A DNA stretch of 64,000 bases from UBA8752 sp002336475 (GCA_943846755.1 OX044365.1:1922001-1986000), one strand, 5' to 3'. Counted from the first letter of the stretch, positions 35,826 to 45,155 are shown. Numbers and translations are program-made. The notes: a model not told the origin generated them from the letters alone.

Positions 35826-37772
35826 TCAGCTGTCCAGCCGAATGGGCGTATCCCTTGGTGCTTGAACGCCATATTTAAACCGGATGTTTTTGCGCTCGCT
35901 GGGTTTCACGGTGATGTCCCATTCGACACGCCCCGTGTCTTTGTCCAGCTTTCCGCCGCCGAGGCTTTCTGCTTTGACCTCGACATCTTCGTCGTTGGAG
36001 AGGGGAAGTTGGTCATCGATCACAATGCGAATTGGCTGTTGCTTCCGATTGTCCACGGTGATTTCCCAGGTGCGCTCCAGTTCGCGCTTCCCAGTGATGA
36101 TGTTGGATTTGTTGTCGTGCCCTTTGAGTTTGCGGCGCACTTGAATCGCAGGGTCTGGCCCGAGGGAAAGGCTCAAGGTATCGGAGGCCAAATTCAGGGC
36201 CAGCGTGCTTTCACCCACGAAGTCGTCTTCGAAATAGATGCGCAGCCTTCCACTGATCAGGTCGAGCTCCTCCCAATCCATGATGTGGGCCATCAAATAA
36301 GCCTGTGCATCCAATTTGGGTGTGGCTTGGTATAGAAATTCGGTGGGAACCTCCATGTCCTTGATCCGCACGGACTGCACGATGCCGTCCGAAGCGATGG
36401 TGTACTTGGCCGCAATGTCGAAGCGCGTTTGGGTGGGTGTGCTTTGGACGGTGACGGAAGCGTAATCAAATGCCTGTGCAGCCCGTTGCGCGGCGCGTTC
36501 CCGCCGGCTGCCAAAAAGTGATCCGCGGTCGGATTCATCTTCAACAGCAATGCCGTCTGAGAAATAGGCCACGGACACTTCCTCGAGCCTCTCCATAGCA
36601 GGGGCCATGGCGACGTTCATCACGCTGTTCGAGACGGCGATGTTCTCGGCCACCATCCCCATGCTTTGGTAGCTGATGTTCCGGGCATTGGTCGGCACGT
36701 CGATCATGTAGAATCCATTGATGTCGGTGACCGTGTTCCTTCCGCCAGAAACGCTCACGGTGGCCCCAATGAGGGGTTGGCCTTGGGCATCATACAGCTG
36801 GCCGCGGACTTGCCGCACCGCAGGGTTGTAGGGCTGGGTTTTGAGCCAGTTGTTGGCTGCTGCTGCGGTGGACGCTGCGGCTCCTGCGTGGCCCTGGTGA
36901 TTGGCATGCAAAAACCAGGGGGTGAGGTTGGGCTTGGAACGGTTGCGGTTGGGCGTACCTGTGGAAACGCTAAGGTTGACGCGGTCCCAGTCTTCGCCGG
37001 TCTGCTGTTTCACCAAGGCGATGCTTTCCAGCTTGAGCGGATCGGTGACACTTTCCACACGGGCGTTGTATGCAGGATCCCAACCGGCACTTTGCATCCA
37101 GTAACCAAAGCTGATGGTGCCGCTTGTTTGGGCCGCTGCTTCAGTGTGGATGAGCATTTCGAGGTGGGTTTCTGTGCGCAATGGTGGCAGTGCGCCCATG
37201 GCGAGGTCCAGCTTGGTGAGGTTGGCTTGCATGTCGCCAATTCGCTGGTCGATGGCCTGCCGTTCTTGGAGCAATTCGATGCGGCGTGCGCGCATGAACT
37301 TGGTGGCATCGACGAGCCGTGCGAGGTCTACACCGCTGTCTTTTACTGTGAACTGGGTGTGCGAGGCGAGCAGCTGCTCCTCTTTGTCGAGGATGGTGTA
37401 CCAATGTTGTTCTTGCTGCATTTTATGGTACAGGTCGTTGCGCTCTTTTTGGAGGCGTTCTCTTTCGGCTTGGCTTTCGGCACCGCTCAAGGTGTCGGTA
37501 TGGTAGCGGTGGGTGACCGATAGAATCGTGAAGTCTCCAGTGCCGGTGATGCGCACTTGGCTCGGATCGATCGCGGTGGGCAGATCTGGAAACACCAAGG
37601 TGGATGTTCCTCCGGGCACAACCGTGTTGGCTGTGCGTTTGATTTGGGCGCCTTGTCGGTACACGGTGACGTGGTCAATGCTGTGGCGAACTTCTTTTTC
37701 GTCACTGCTGGCCTGGACCCACGGAGAGAGGCTCAGGAGGACGAACAGGGAGAGGGCGGTACGTGGTAGCAT
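35826..37772 (-). CDS. DUF4139 (mucoidy inhibitor MuiA-like) protein with beta-sandwich insert
   Basis: 648 residues from the chosen start, which begins a clear signal peptide (cleavage near VQASS). An earlier ATG at 37892 would add 40 residues ahead of the signal. After the N-terminal DUF4140-like region (IDHVTVYRQGAQI) comes a predicted coiled coil of about 60 residues, then the DUF4139 beta domain. The chain is interrupted by a carboxypeptidase regulatory-like domain (LYDAQGQPLIGATVSVSG, DINGFYMIDVP), a common Bacteroidota feature. The C-terminus (VEWDITVKPSERKNIRFKYG) is typical of the family. Function is not established; it is probably an envelope protein. Confidence 0.85.
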   Translation of the reverse strand: MLPRTALSLFVLLSLSPWVQASSDEKEVRHSIDHVTVYRQGAQIKRTANTVVPGGTSTLVFPDLPTAIDPSQVRITGTGDFTILSVTHRYHTDTLSGAESQAERERLQKERNDLYHKMQQEQHWYTILDKEEQLLASHTQFTVKDSGVDLARLVDATKFMRARRIELLQERQAIDQRIGDMQANLTKLDLAMGALPPLRTETHLEMLIHTEAAAQTSGTISFGYWMQSAGWDPAYNARVESVTDPLKLESIALVKQQTGEDWDRVNLSVSTGTPNRNRSKPNLTPWFLHANHQGHAGAAASTAAAANNWLKTQPYNPAVRQVRGQLYDAQGQPLIGATVSVSGGRNTVTDINGFYMIDVPTNARNISYQSMGMVAENIAVSNSVMNVAMAPAMERLEEVSVAYFSDGIAVEDESDRGSLFGSRRERAAQRAAQAFDYASVTVQSTPTQTRFDIAAKYTIASDGIVQSVRIKDMEVPTEFLYQATPKLDAQAYLMAHIMDWEELDLISGRLRIYFEDDFVGESTLALNLASDTLSLSLGPDPAIQVRRKLKGHDNKSNIITGKRELERTWEITVDNRKQQPIRIVIDDQLPLSNDEDVEVKAESLGGGKLDKDTGRVEWDITVKPSERKNIRFKYGVQAPRDTPIRLDS

Positions 37773-37840
37773 GGGCTTGAGGTTTTGACGTTCTCTCCTT
37801 GCGTTCCAACTCCCGTGCCAAAATTTCCGAACTTGTGGGG

Positions 37841-38188
37841 ATGCGTCCTTCCCTTCTCTGCTTGTCTCTCCTGTTTTTACTGGGCTTTTCACCCCTGGAA
37901 ATAGGGGCCCAAAAAATATTTTCCGTGGACTATGAAAGCCGTGCGGACGTCAAAGTCTTCGTGGTCGATTACGAGTCGAGGGCGGACTTGCTGGTCTTTA
38001 AGGAAGAGTATGAAAGCCGGGCAGAGGGCAACGAGGGCCATTGGCATTTTGTAGAGTACGAGAGCCGCGCCGACAAGAAGGTTTTCTTCGTGGATTACGA
38101 ATCGAGGGCTGACCTCAAGGTCTTCTTTGTGGACTACCAAAGCCGCGCTGGGTGGCGCAACAAATCCAAGCAGCACTTGCTGTATTGA
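37841..38188 (+). CDS. DUF6150-like secreted protein built from YESRAD repeats
   Basis: 115 residues. Signal peptide (cleavage near GAQ) followed by about six repeats of roughly 12-17 residues on the pattern VDYESRADLKVFF. One unit is longer (YESRAEGNEGHWHFVE) and the last reads DYQSRAGWRNKSKQHLLY. The pattern matches the small DUF6150 family of Bacteroidota as I remember it. Alternating aromatic and charged residues suggest a solenoid of short beta strands. The ATG at 37841 is chosen because it starts the signal peptide. It is divergent from the DUF4139 gene, 68 bp apart. Function is unknown. Confidence 0.78.
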   Translation: MRPSLLCLSLLFLLGFSPLEIGAQKIFSVDYESRADVKVFVVDYESRADLLVFKEEYESRAEGNEGHWHFVEYESRADKKVFFVDYESRADLKVFFVDYQSRAGWRNKSKQHLLY

Positions 38189-38215
38189 CCCGCTTCTGAC
38201 CCGCGGTTGCTGGGG

Positions 38216-39190
38216 TCAATAACCCAGGGCGTTGCGCAGCCTGTCTACGGTGGCAGTGGCGACAACCCGTGCTTTCTCCGCTCCTTTTTGCAGCTCTGAA
38301 TCGAGGGCGGGCAGGTCGGCCATGTAGCGGTTAAAGGTGTCTCTTTCAGCAGCAAAGCCATCCACCAAAGCCTCTAACAGGTCCTTTTTGGCGTGGCCCC
38401 ACCCGTAGCCGCCGGCACTCAACTTTGAAGCCATTTGAGCAGCATCTGATTCGGAAGCCACCAGCTTATAGAGCTGATAGGCCACTGAACTGTCGGGGTC
38501 TTTGGGGTCTTCCAGCGGGGTGGCGTCGGTGATGATCTGTTTGTTGATCACCTTTTTCAGTGCCTTTGCATCGGCAAAGGGATCGATGGTGTTGCCCTTG
38601 GACTTGGACATCTTGGCGCCATCGGTGCCCGGCACATACATGGTCGCCTCGTTGGTCCGGGCTTCCGGTTCGACGAGCACTTCACTGCCCACTTTGTGGT
38701 TGATGCGCCCAGCCACATCGCGCGCCATTTCGAGGTGCTGCAATTGGTCTTTGCCCACGGGCACTTCATTGGCGTCGTAGGCGAGGATGTCAGCCGCCAT
38801 GAGCATGGGATAGCTGAACAGGCCGGCATTGACGTCTTCCAATCGATCGGCCTTGTCCTTGAAGCTGTGAGCGAGGGCCAGACGGCTGTATGGATAGAAG
38901 CAGCTTAGGTACCAGGCGAGCTCTGTGCACTGCGGCACATCGCTTTGGCGGTAAAAAACCGTCTTATCCGTATCCAAGCCACAGGCCAGCCAAGCAGCGG
39001 CGACGGCATAGGTGTTGGCCCTCAGTTCGTCGCCGTCTTTGATTTGGGTCAGGCTGTGCAGATCGGCGATAAAGAGAAAGGACTCGTCCGCGGACCCTTC
39101 TGCCAGTTGAATGGCGGGACGGATGGCACCCAGTACATTCCCGAGGTGGGGTGTACCTGTGCTTTGGATGCCGGTCAGAATTCGTGCCAT
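38216..39190 (-). CDS. trpS: tryptophanyl-tRNA synthetase
   Basis: Class I aminoacyl-tRNA synthetase, 324 residues, charging tRNA-Trp. The HIGH-type motif is H15-L-G-N18 in TGTPHLGNVLGA, and K193-MSK-S197 is the KMSKS loop. Other family segments are ADLHSLTQ and PVGKDQLQHLEMARD. A TATTTTTG octamer lies four bases upstream of the ATG. It converges on the DUF6150 gene with 27 bp between stops. Confidence 0.96.
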   Translation of the reverse strand: MARILTGIQSTGTPHLGNVLGAIRPAIQLAEGSADESFLFIADLHSLTQIKDGDELRANTYAVAAAWLACGLDTDKTVFYRQSDVPQCTELAWYLSCFYPYSRLALAHSFKDKADRLEDVNAGLFSYPMLMAADILAYDANEVPVGKDQLQHLEMARDVAGRINHKVGSEVLVEPEARTNEATMYVPGTDGAKMSKSKGNTIDPFADAKALKKVINKQIITDATPLEDPKDPDSSVAYQLYKLVASESDAAQMASKLSAGGYGWGHAKKDLLEALVDGFAAERDTFNRYMADLPALDSELQKGAEKARVVATATVDRLRNALGY

Positions 39191-39194
39191 GGCT

Positions 39195-39202
39195 CAAAAA
39201 TA
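39195..39202 (-). promoter_or_regulatory. candidate -7 element of trpS
   Basis: TATTTTTG on the minus strand, a full TAnnTTTG match, 4 bases from the ATG. If used, trpS mRNA would be leaderless or nearly so. A TTTG lies 25 bases further upstream, slightly farther than usual. Confidence 0.35.
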
Positions 39203-39282
39203 CAAGGAGATTGAAGGTGCACAGATACAAATTGGATTTGATGCACCTCTTGAACTTGTCGTTTGCTTGTGACCTTTACAGG

Positions 39283-40488
39283 ATGAGATATTTTCTGCTT
39301 GTGGCCTTGTTTTCCGTGCATACGGCTTCGTCGTCACAGACCCTCGAAATTGATTACCCCTACAATCCCGATTACGACAATACCGGGAACATCGGCATCA
39401 ATGACCTTCTGCCCGTGCTGACCTTGTTCACGCAGGACTTCGAGGCGGAGGGCATCATGATTGATACCCTGACCCTCGAGAATGCGTTCCTCATGATGAT
39501 GGCCCAGATCATCGAATTGCAGGGTCAGGTGGAGGCCTTGCAGTCGGCCGTCGTGCCAGGTTTGTCAGACCATGTGAGCCTTCAGGATGACCAGACACTC
39601 CTGATTTCAGGGGTGAACCTTCAGGTGGTCAACGGTACCGGCTCCACATCCGCGGTGAATGGACTGGGCAATTTCATTGTCGGGTACAATGAATCTGACT
39701 CTCTCACGACCGAACGCGGAGGCTCCCACAACCTGGTGATGGGGCGATTGAACCAATACAGTTCGTTCAGTGGCATTGCGCATGGTTTGCGCAACTCTGT
39801 GCTGAATGATGAATCGGCCGTCATTGCCGGGTCCAACAATGTGGTCAGCGGCGTGCGGAGCGCAGTGTTTGGCGGCGATCAGAATACGGCGTCCGGCAAC
39901 AAGGTGGTCGCCATTGGTGGTGTTGGAAACGAAGCCAAGGGCTCGGTGACCTTGGCCATTGGAGGGGAAGACAATCAAGCTGATGGAACCGCTGACATTG
40001 TGTTGGGTGGCAAAGGCAATGTTGCCATGGGTGGAATATCCGTGTTGGCGGGTGGCGGCAACAACGTGACCAGTGGGTACAAGAGCGTTTTGGTAGGAGG
40101 ACAGGGGAATCAAACTTCACCGGATGAGGTGGGCAATGGTCAGTTCGCTGCGGTATTTGGGGGGCGATTCAACAATGCCAGCGACTACTGCGGAGCCATT
40201 TTGGGGGGAACTTCAAACACATTGTCAGGAGGGTTGAACTCTCCGAGCAACTACTCGTCCCAGGGAAAGACCATCGTGGGAGGACGGGGTAACCTCAATG
40301 TGGCAGGCTCATATTCCACCATTCTCGGGGGAGAGTTTCTCATATTGGAGCCCCGGGATACGGCAACATTCTATGGCGGGGAGCCGGGCTTCTATGGTCC
40401 TGCCAATGATGTGGGGATTGGGAATTCCGGGAAGGTGTATGTCGGAAACAGCGTCAATCCTAACATGATTCTGACGGACGAGGACTGA
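39283..40488 (+). CDS. secreted protein with YadA-head-like repeats
   Basis: 401 residues from the ATG at 39283, which starts a signal peptide (LLVALFSVHTASS). A dockerin-like or EF-hand-like segment follows (DNTGNIGINDLLPVLTLF), then a short predicted coiled coil (IIELQGQVEALQSAV). From about residue 105 there is a run of short repeats such as NVVSGVRSAVFGGDQNTASG and NEAKGSVTLAIGGEDNQADG. These match the left-handed beta-roll head repeats of trimeric adhesins of the YadA type. The end (DVGIGNSGKVYVGN) does not carry a YadA anchor, so attachment must differ. Upstream ATGs at 39151 and 39241 are in frame but precede no signal peptide. Confidence 0.72.
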   Translation: MRYFLLVALFSVHTASSSQTLEIDYPYNPDYDNTGNIGINDLLPVLTLFTQDFEAEGIMIDTLTLENAFLMMMAQIIELQGQVEALQSAVVPGLSDHVSLQDDQTLLISGVNLQVVNGTGSTSAVNGLGNFIVGYNESDSLTTERGGSHNLVMGRLNQYSSFSGIAHGLRNSVLNDESAVIAGSNNVVSGVRSAVFGGDQNTASGNKVVAIGGVGNEAKGSVTLAIGGEDNQADGTADIVLGGKGNVAMGGISVLAGGGNNVTSGYKSVLVGGQGNQTSPDEVGNGQFAAVFGGRFNNASDYCGAILGGTSNTLSGGLNSPSNYSSQGKTIVGGRGNLNVAGSYSTILGGEFLILEPRDTATFYGGEPGFYGPANDVGIGNSGKVYVGNSVNPNMILTDED

Positions 40489-40510
40489 ACGCCTGCTGAG
40501 AGCCAGGTAA

Positions 40511-40543
40511 AAAAAACCCGGTCCTGAAAGGCCGGGTTTTTTG
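40511..40543. terminator. bidirectional rho-independent terminator
   Basis: AAAAAACCCGG pairs with CCGGGTTTTTT around a 10-base loop. It lies between the convergent YadA-head-like gene and the bacilliredoxin gene and can act on both strands. Confidence 0.88.
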
Positions 40544-40565
40544 TTGTTGGGATGAGTTCTGCTGA

Positions 40566-40976
40566 TCAGCAGAACTCGTCGTAGGCGGCCTTGAGGTGCT
40601 CGGCGAGCATCTCGGCGGTGCGGCCTTCGATGTGATGGCGCTCCACCATGTGGACCAGCTTGCCGTCTTTGAAGAGGGCCACCGCGGGGCTGCTCGGTGG
40701 ATAGGGCAGGGTGTGCTTGCGGACGCGCTCCACAGCTTCTACGTCGAAGCCAGCAAATGCGGTGAGCAGTTTGCTGGGGAGTTTGGCATTCTCAAGGGAA
40801 GCCTTCACGCCAGGGCGCATGGAGCCAGCGGCACAGCCACAGACGCTGTTGAGGACCACCACAGAGGTGCCTTCCTCAGCGAGGGCGGCATCAACGGCAG
40901 CGGAATCCAAAAGTTCAGAGAAGCCAGCTTCGACGAGCTCGGCTTTCATGGGGTTGACAATCTCAGCGGGATACAT
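40566..40976 (-). CDS. bacilliredoxin BrxA/BrxB family (YphP/YqiW) protein
   Basis: 136 residues with a thioredoxin-like fold and the active motif C46-G-C48 in LNSVCGCAAG. Family segments YPAEIVNPMKAELVEAGF at the N-terminus and HTLPYPPSSPAVALFKDGK are clear. In Firmicutes such proteins remove bacillithiol from oxidised thiols; in Bacteroidota the low-molecular-weight thiol partner may be the same or different. It starts 9 bp after the aspS stop on the same strand, with a weak TAACTTTA element in between. Confidence 0.92.
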   Translation of the reverse strand: MYPAEIVNPMKAELVEAGFSELLDSAAVDAALAEEGTSVVVLNSVCGCAAGSMRPGVKASLENAKLPSKLLTAFAGFDVEAVERVRKHTLPYPPSSPAVALFKDGKLVHMVERHHIEGRTAEMLAEHLKAAYDEFC

Positions 40977-40985
40977 GTTGTAAAG

Positions 40986-42742
40986 TTATTCTTTGTCAGC
41001 GGCTGTAGAAGCCAAGAAAAGCTCGTCGTATTGGTCTCCATGAATCGGGCTTGGAGCATCAATCATGACGTCGCGACCTTGGTTGTTTTTGGGGAAGGCG
41101 ATGAAGTCGCGGATGGTGTTGACGCCGCCGAGCATGGAGCAGAGGCGGTCAAATCCGAGGGCCAATCCTCCATGGGGAGGGGCACCATAGCGGAAGGCAT
41201 TCATCAAGAAGCCGAACTGCGCTTCTGCTTCTTCGGGAGAGAACCCGAGCAAGTCGAACATGCGCGCCTGGACGTCCTTGTCGTGGATTCGAATGGAACC
41301 CCCTCCAATTTCCACGCCGTTGATGACCATGTCGTAAGCGTTGGCGCGCACGGCGCCTGGATCGGAATCGATCAGGTCCATGTGCTCGGGCTTGGGCGAG
41401 GTGAACGGGTGGTGCATCGCGTGGTAGCGCTCGGTTTCTTCGTCCCATTCGAGAGGGGAAAGTCCACCACCCACAAAGGCTTGAAGTCGAACGGATCGCG
41501 CAGGCCCATTTCTGATCCCATGTGCAGGCGAAGCTCAGCGAGTTGTTTACGGGTGGCATCGAGGCCACCGCAGAGCACGAGCATCAGGTCGCCGGGCTTG
41601 GCCCCGGTATGGGCGGCCCATTTGGCGAGGGCGTCTTGGTCGTAGAACTTGTCGACGCTGGACTTGAAGCTGCCGTCGTCGTTGACCTTACAGTACACGA
41701 GGCCACGGGCCCCGATTTGAGGGCGCTTGACCCAGTCGGTCAGTCCGTCGAGTTGCTTGCGTGTAAAGCTGGCAGCACCGGGCGCCACAATGCCCAAGAC
41801 GGCCTCGGCACTGTCAAACACATTGAAACCTACGCCCTGTGTGACAGGAGCCATGTCTTGGAACTCCATGCCGAACCGGATGTCGGGCTTGTCGATGCCG
41901 TACTTCTCCATGGCCTCGTCATAGGTCATGCGCGGGAAGTCCCCAATCTCGCGGTCGAGGACGGTGGTGAACAAGTGACGGACCAGGCCTTCGAACGTGT
42001 TGAGGATGTCCTCCTGCTCTACAAAGCTCATCTCGCAGTCCACCTGGGTGAACTCGGGCTGGCGGTCGGCGCGCAGGTCCTCGTCCCGGAAGCACTTTAC
42101 GATTTGGTAGTATTTGTCGATGCCGCTGACCATGAGCAGTTGCTTAAAGGTCTGCGGGCTTTGCGGCAAGGCGTAGAACTGACCGGGGTTCATGCGGCTG
42201 GGCACCACGAAGTCGCGGGCGCCTTCTGGCGTGGACTTGATGAGAACGGGCGTTTCGACGTCGATGAAATCGATGCTGTCCAGATACTTCCGGGTCTCGA
42301 TGTTGATGCGGTGGCGGAGCAAGAGGTTGCTTTGAACCGGACCACGGCGCAGGTCGAGGTAACGGTATTGCATCCGCAAATCGTCCCCACCGTCGGTGTT
42401 GTCTTCGATGGTAAACGGCGGCGTGTCAGCCGCATTGAGGATGGTCAGGCCAGTGATTTCGATTTCGATTTCACCGGTTGGAATCTGCTTGTTTTTGGAT
42501 TCGCGTTCACACACGGTGCCTACAGCTTGGACCACAAACTCCCGACCGAGTTTGCGCGCCTGCAGGCACAGGTCGGCGTTGGTGTCCATGTTAAAGGCGA
42601 GCTGCGTAATGCCGTAGCGGTCGCGGAGGTCGACAAAGGTCATGCCGCCGAGGTCGCGGGCGCGTTGGACCCAACCGCTCAGGGTGACGGTTTGGCCGAT
42701 GTGGTCGGGGCGAAGTTCGCCGCAGTTATGTGATCGAAGCAT
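40986..42742 (-). CDS. aspS: aspartyl-tRNA synthetase, interrupted by a single-base deletion
   Basis: Class II aminoacyl-tRNA synthetase. The first frame (42742 down to about 41453) carries the anticodon OB fold, catalytic motif 2 (FRDEDLRADRQPEFTQ) and the bacterial insertion domain. The second frame (41450 down to 40986) carries motif 3 (GLALGFDRLCSML). The switch falls at VVDFPL / EWDEETERYHAM: the DNA reads CTCTCGAA where CTCTTCGAA would restore FPLFEWDEE, so one T is missing near 41451. As aspS is normally essential and both parts are well conserved, an assembly error is likelier than a pseudogene. The ATG at 42742 fits the family N-terminus (MLRSHNCGEL). Confidence 0.9.
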
Positions 42743-42780
42743 GGCGATGGTGGCGTCAGGATAGATCCTGAACTGCGCCG

Positions 42781-42788
42781 CAAAGGTA
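42781..42788 (-). promoter_or_regulatory. candidate -7 element of aspS
   Basis: TACCTTTG on the minus strand, a full TAnnTTTG match, 38 bp upstream of the chosen aspS start. No good -33 TTG is seen. It supports the internal ATG at 42742 over the longer frame beginning at 42877. Confidence 0.4.
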
Positions 42789-42858
42789 AGTCCCGCCTGT
42801 TGGCGGTTGCAGAAGGTCGCGGGCGGTGTGCACAGTGAATTGGTTGCCACTTGCGCTG

Positions 42859-42866
42859 TAGTTTCG
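42859..42866 (+). promoter_or_regulatory. candidate -7 element of the acyl-CoA carboxylase gene
   Basis: TAGTTTCG, one mismatch from TAnnTTTG, 4 bases before the ATG at 42871, so the mRNA would have almost no leader. TTG at 42840 lies 16 bases upstream. Confidence 0.3.
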
Positions 42867-42870
42867 AAAC

Positions 42871-44424
42871 ATGGCATCAGAGGACAAGAATCCAGTGGAA
42901 CGCCTTGAGGCGATGAAAGCTGAAGCCCGCATGGGCGGAGGCGAAAAGCGCATTGAGGCCCAGCATGGAAAGGGCAAATTGACGGCGCGGGAGCGCATTG
43001 CGTTGTTGGTCGACGAGGGCACTTTTGAGGAGTTGGGGATGCTGGTGACCCACCGGTCCAACCTTTTTGGGCTCGACAAGCAGCAGTTCCTGGGGGACGG
43101 AGTGGTGACCGGTTATGGAAAGGTGAATGGCCGTTTGGTCTACGTTTTTAGTCAGGACTTTACCGTTTTGGGGGGTTCTTTGGCCGAAGCGCATGCGGAG
43201 AAGATTTGCCGGGTCATGGACTTGGCCATGGACAATGGAGCGCCGGTGATTGGCCTCAACGATTCAGGCGGAGCGCGCATTCAAGAAGGTGTGGTCAGCT
43301 TGGGTGGATATGCCGACATCTTTCACCGCAATGTGCAAGCCAGCGGTGTGGTTCCCCAGATCAGCGCCATTCTCGGACCCTGCGCGGGAGGGGCGGTGTA
43401 CAGCCCTGCATTGACCGATTTCATCTTGATGACCGAGGGCAGCAGCTACATGTTTGTCACCGGTCCGAATGTGGTGAAGACCGTGACCCACGAAGAAGTG
43501 ACAGCAGAGGAGCTCGGTGGGGCGCGCACTCATGCGAGCAAAAGCGGAGTAGCCCACTTGACGGCCCCCAACGAAGTAGCGGCGATAGACCGCATCAAGG
43601 ATTTGCTGAGCTTTTTGCCTCAGAACTGTGAGGAGATTCCCGCCTCGGTCCCTTATGCCGGGGGCGACGAATCGCGCCCCAAGTTGAACAGCATCATTCC
43701 GGAGAGTGCACAGCAGCCTTATGACATGCGGGACGTGGTCAAGGAGTTGGTCGATGGTGGCGCATTCTTTGAGATCCAACCGGATTTTGCGGCCAACATT
43801 GTGGTGGGTTTCGCGCGGCTGGGTGGCCGTTCGATTGGCATTGTGGCCAATCAACCTGCGGTGCTTGCCGGGGTGCTCGACATCGGAGCATCGACCAAGG
43901 CTGCGCGCTTTGTGCGCACTTGCGACGCCTTCAATGTGCCCCTCCTTGTCATGGAGGATGTGCCTGGTTTCTTGCCGGGCACGGATCAAGAATGGAACGG
44001 CATCATCACCAACGGGGCCAAACTTCTGTACGCCTTTAGTGAGGCTACCGTCCCGCGCATCACCGTGATCACCCGAAAAGCATACGGCGGGGCCTACGAT
44101 GTGATGAACTCCAAGCACATTGGAGCGGACCTCAACTTTGCCTGGCCCACCTCCGAAATTGCAGTGATGGGTGCCAAAGGGGCTGCGGAGATCATCTTCC
44201 GGAAGGAAATTGCGGCGTCTGACGACCCGCAGGCCAAGCTTGCCGAGAAGGAGGCTGAGTATGCAGACTTGTTTGCCCACCCATACCGGGCAGCCGCTCG
44301 GGGGTATGTCGATGAGGTGATTGAGCCGGCCAACACCAGAACCCGATTGCTCAAAGGGTTTGCCATGCTCGAAAACAAAACGGTGCGTCGGCCGCGGCGC
44401 AAGCATGGCAACATGCCCCTTTGA
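42871..44424 (+). CDS. pccB: acyl-CoA carboxylase beta subunit (propionyl-CoA carboxylase type)
   Basis: 517-residue carboxyltransferase subunit that moves CO2 from biotin to propionyl-CoA or a related acyl-CoA. It has the two crotonase-like halves of the family. Oxyanion-hole segments are NDSGGARIQEGV with GPCAGGAVYSPAL in the first half and EDVPGFLPGTDQE with AYGGAYDVMNSK in the second. The end (RRKHGNMPL) matches the usual C-terminal KHGNIPL. The biotin-carrying alpha subunit is not in the window. It is divergent from aspS, and the redoxin gene follows on the same strand. Confidence 0.94.
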   Translation: MASEDKNPVERLEAMKAEARMGGGEKRIEAQHGKGKLTARERIALLVDEGTFEELGMLVTHRSNLFGLDKQQFLGDGVVTGYGKVNGRLVYVFSQDFTVLGGSLAEAHAEKICRVMDLAMDNGAPVIGLNDSGGARIQEGVVSLGGYADIFHRNVQASGVVPQISAILGPCAGGAVYSPALTDFILMTEGSSYMFVTGPNVVKTVTHEEVTAEELGGARTHASKSGVAHLTAPNEVAAIDRIKDLLSFLPQNCEEIPASVPYAGGDESRPKLNSIIPESAQQPYDMRDVVKELVDGGAFFEIQPDFAANIVVGFARLGGRSIGIVANQPAVLAGVLDIGASTKAARFVRTCDAFNVPLLVMEDVPGFLPGTDQEWNGIITNGAKLLYAFSEATVPRITVITRKAYGGAYDVMNSKHIGADLNFAWPTSEIAVMGAKGAAEIIFRKEIAASDDPQAKLAEKEAEYADLFAHPYRAAARGYVDEVIEPANTRTRLLKGFAMLENKTVRRPRRKHGNMPL

Positions 44425-44444
44425 GCGGCATGGCGGATGGGATT

Positions 44445-44480
44445 TTTGGCAACATTCCTCACGCTCAGCGGTTAACTTGG
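44445..44480 (+). promoter_or_regulatory. candidate promoter of the redoxin gene
   Basis: TTTG at 44445 and TAACTTGG at 44473-44480 (one mismatch from TAnnTTTG), with a 24-base spacer that is a little long. It lies 20 bp before the ATG at 44501. Confidence 0.3.
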
Positions 44481-44500
44481 TCCAATACAAACGCAAGAAC

Positions 44501-45136
44501 ATGCTTCGCAATTTGACCCTCGCCGCCCTCGTGTGCGGCATGATGACGACGGTGTCGGCCCAGTCGACAGAACTCAATCAGCTGAACCCAGGAGACAAGG
44601 CTCCCTCGAGTGAGATGAAGATGACCAACATCGATGGTCAGGAATGGAGCTTGATCGACATCGCCGGTGAAAACGGCTTGTTGGTCATGTTTAGCTGCAA
44701 CACATGCCCCTTTGTTGTAGGCCGTGAAGGCCGCAGTGAAGGTTGGGAAGGCCGCTACAATGAGGTGGCTGCAATCGCCCGCGAGCAGGGCATTGGAACG
44801 GTATTGGTGAACTCCAATGAGGCCAAGCGTAAAGGAGACGACAGCCTGGAGCAAATGAAGCTGCATGCGATGGAGGCTGGATACATCATGCCGTACGTTG
44901 TGGACAATGGACACAAGCTTGCTGATGCGTTCGGAGCGCGCACCACGCCACATGTATACCTCTTTGACAGCGACTTCCGCTTGGTATACCGCGGATCCAT
45001 TGACGACAACGTCAACTCCTCGGATGAAGTCAAGGAACAGTACCTGCAGAACGCCATCGAACGCATGGCCGAAGGCAAGAAAATCAAGCCTGCTGTGACC
45101 AAGGCCATTGGTTGTTCCATCAAGCGGGTGAGCTGA
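44501..45136 (+). CDS. secreted redoxin (AhpC/TSA-thioredoxin fold) protein
   Basis: 211 residues. Signal peptide (cleavage near VSAQ) then a redoxin domain starting LNPGDKAPSSEMKMTNIDG. The active-site region is F-S-C66-N-T-C69-PFV, a CxxC at the peroxiredoxin/thioredoxin position. It is followed by a helix with EGRSEGWEGRYNE and the cis-Pro region ARTTPHVYLFDS. It is likely a periplasmic thiol reductase or peroxide-related protein. The start at 44501 is chosen for the signal peptide; an upstream in-frame ATG lies inside pccB. A strong terminator follows. Confidence 0.87.
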   Translation: MLRNLTLAALVCGMMTTVSAQSTELNQLNPGDKAPSSEMKMTNIDGQEWSLIDIAGENGLLVMFSCNTCPFVVGREGRSEGWEGRYNEVAAIAREQGIGTVLVNSNEAKRKGDDSLEQMKLHAMEAGYIMPYVVDNGHKLADAFGARTTPHVYLFDSDFRLVYRGSIDDNVNSSDEVKEQYLQNAIERMAEGKKIKPAVTKAIGCSIKRVS

Positions 45137-45155
45137 TTCCCTTTTTGATTTCATG

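Noticed and set aside
41372..41474. Programmed ribosomal frameshift in aspS
   Set aside because: No slippery sequence or downstream structure is evident and AspRS is not known to use one; a missing base is simpler.
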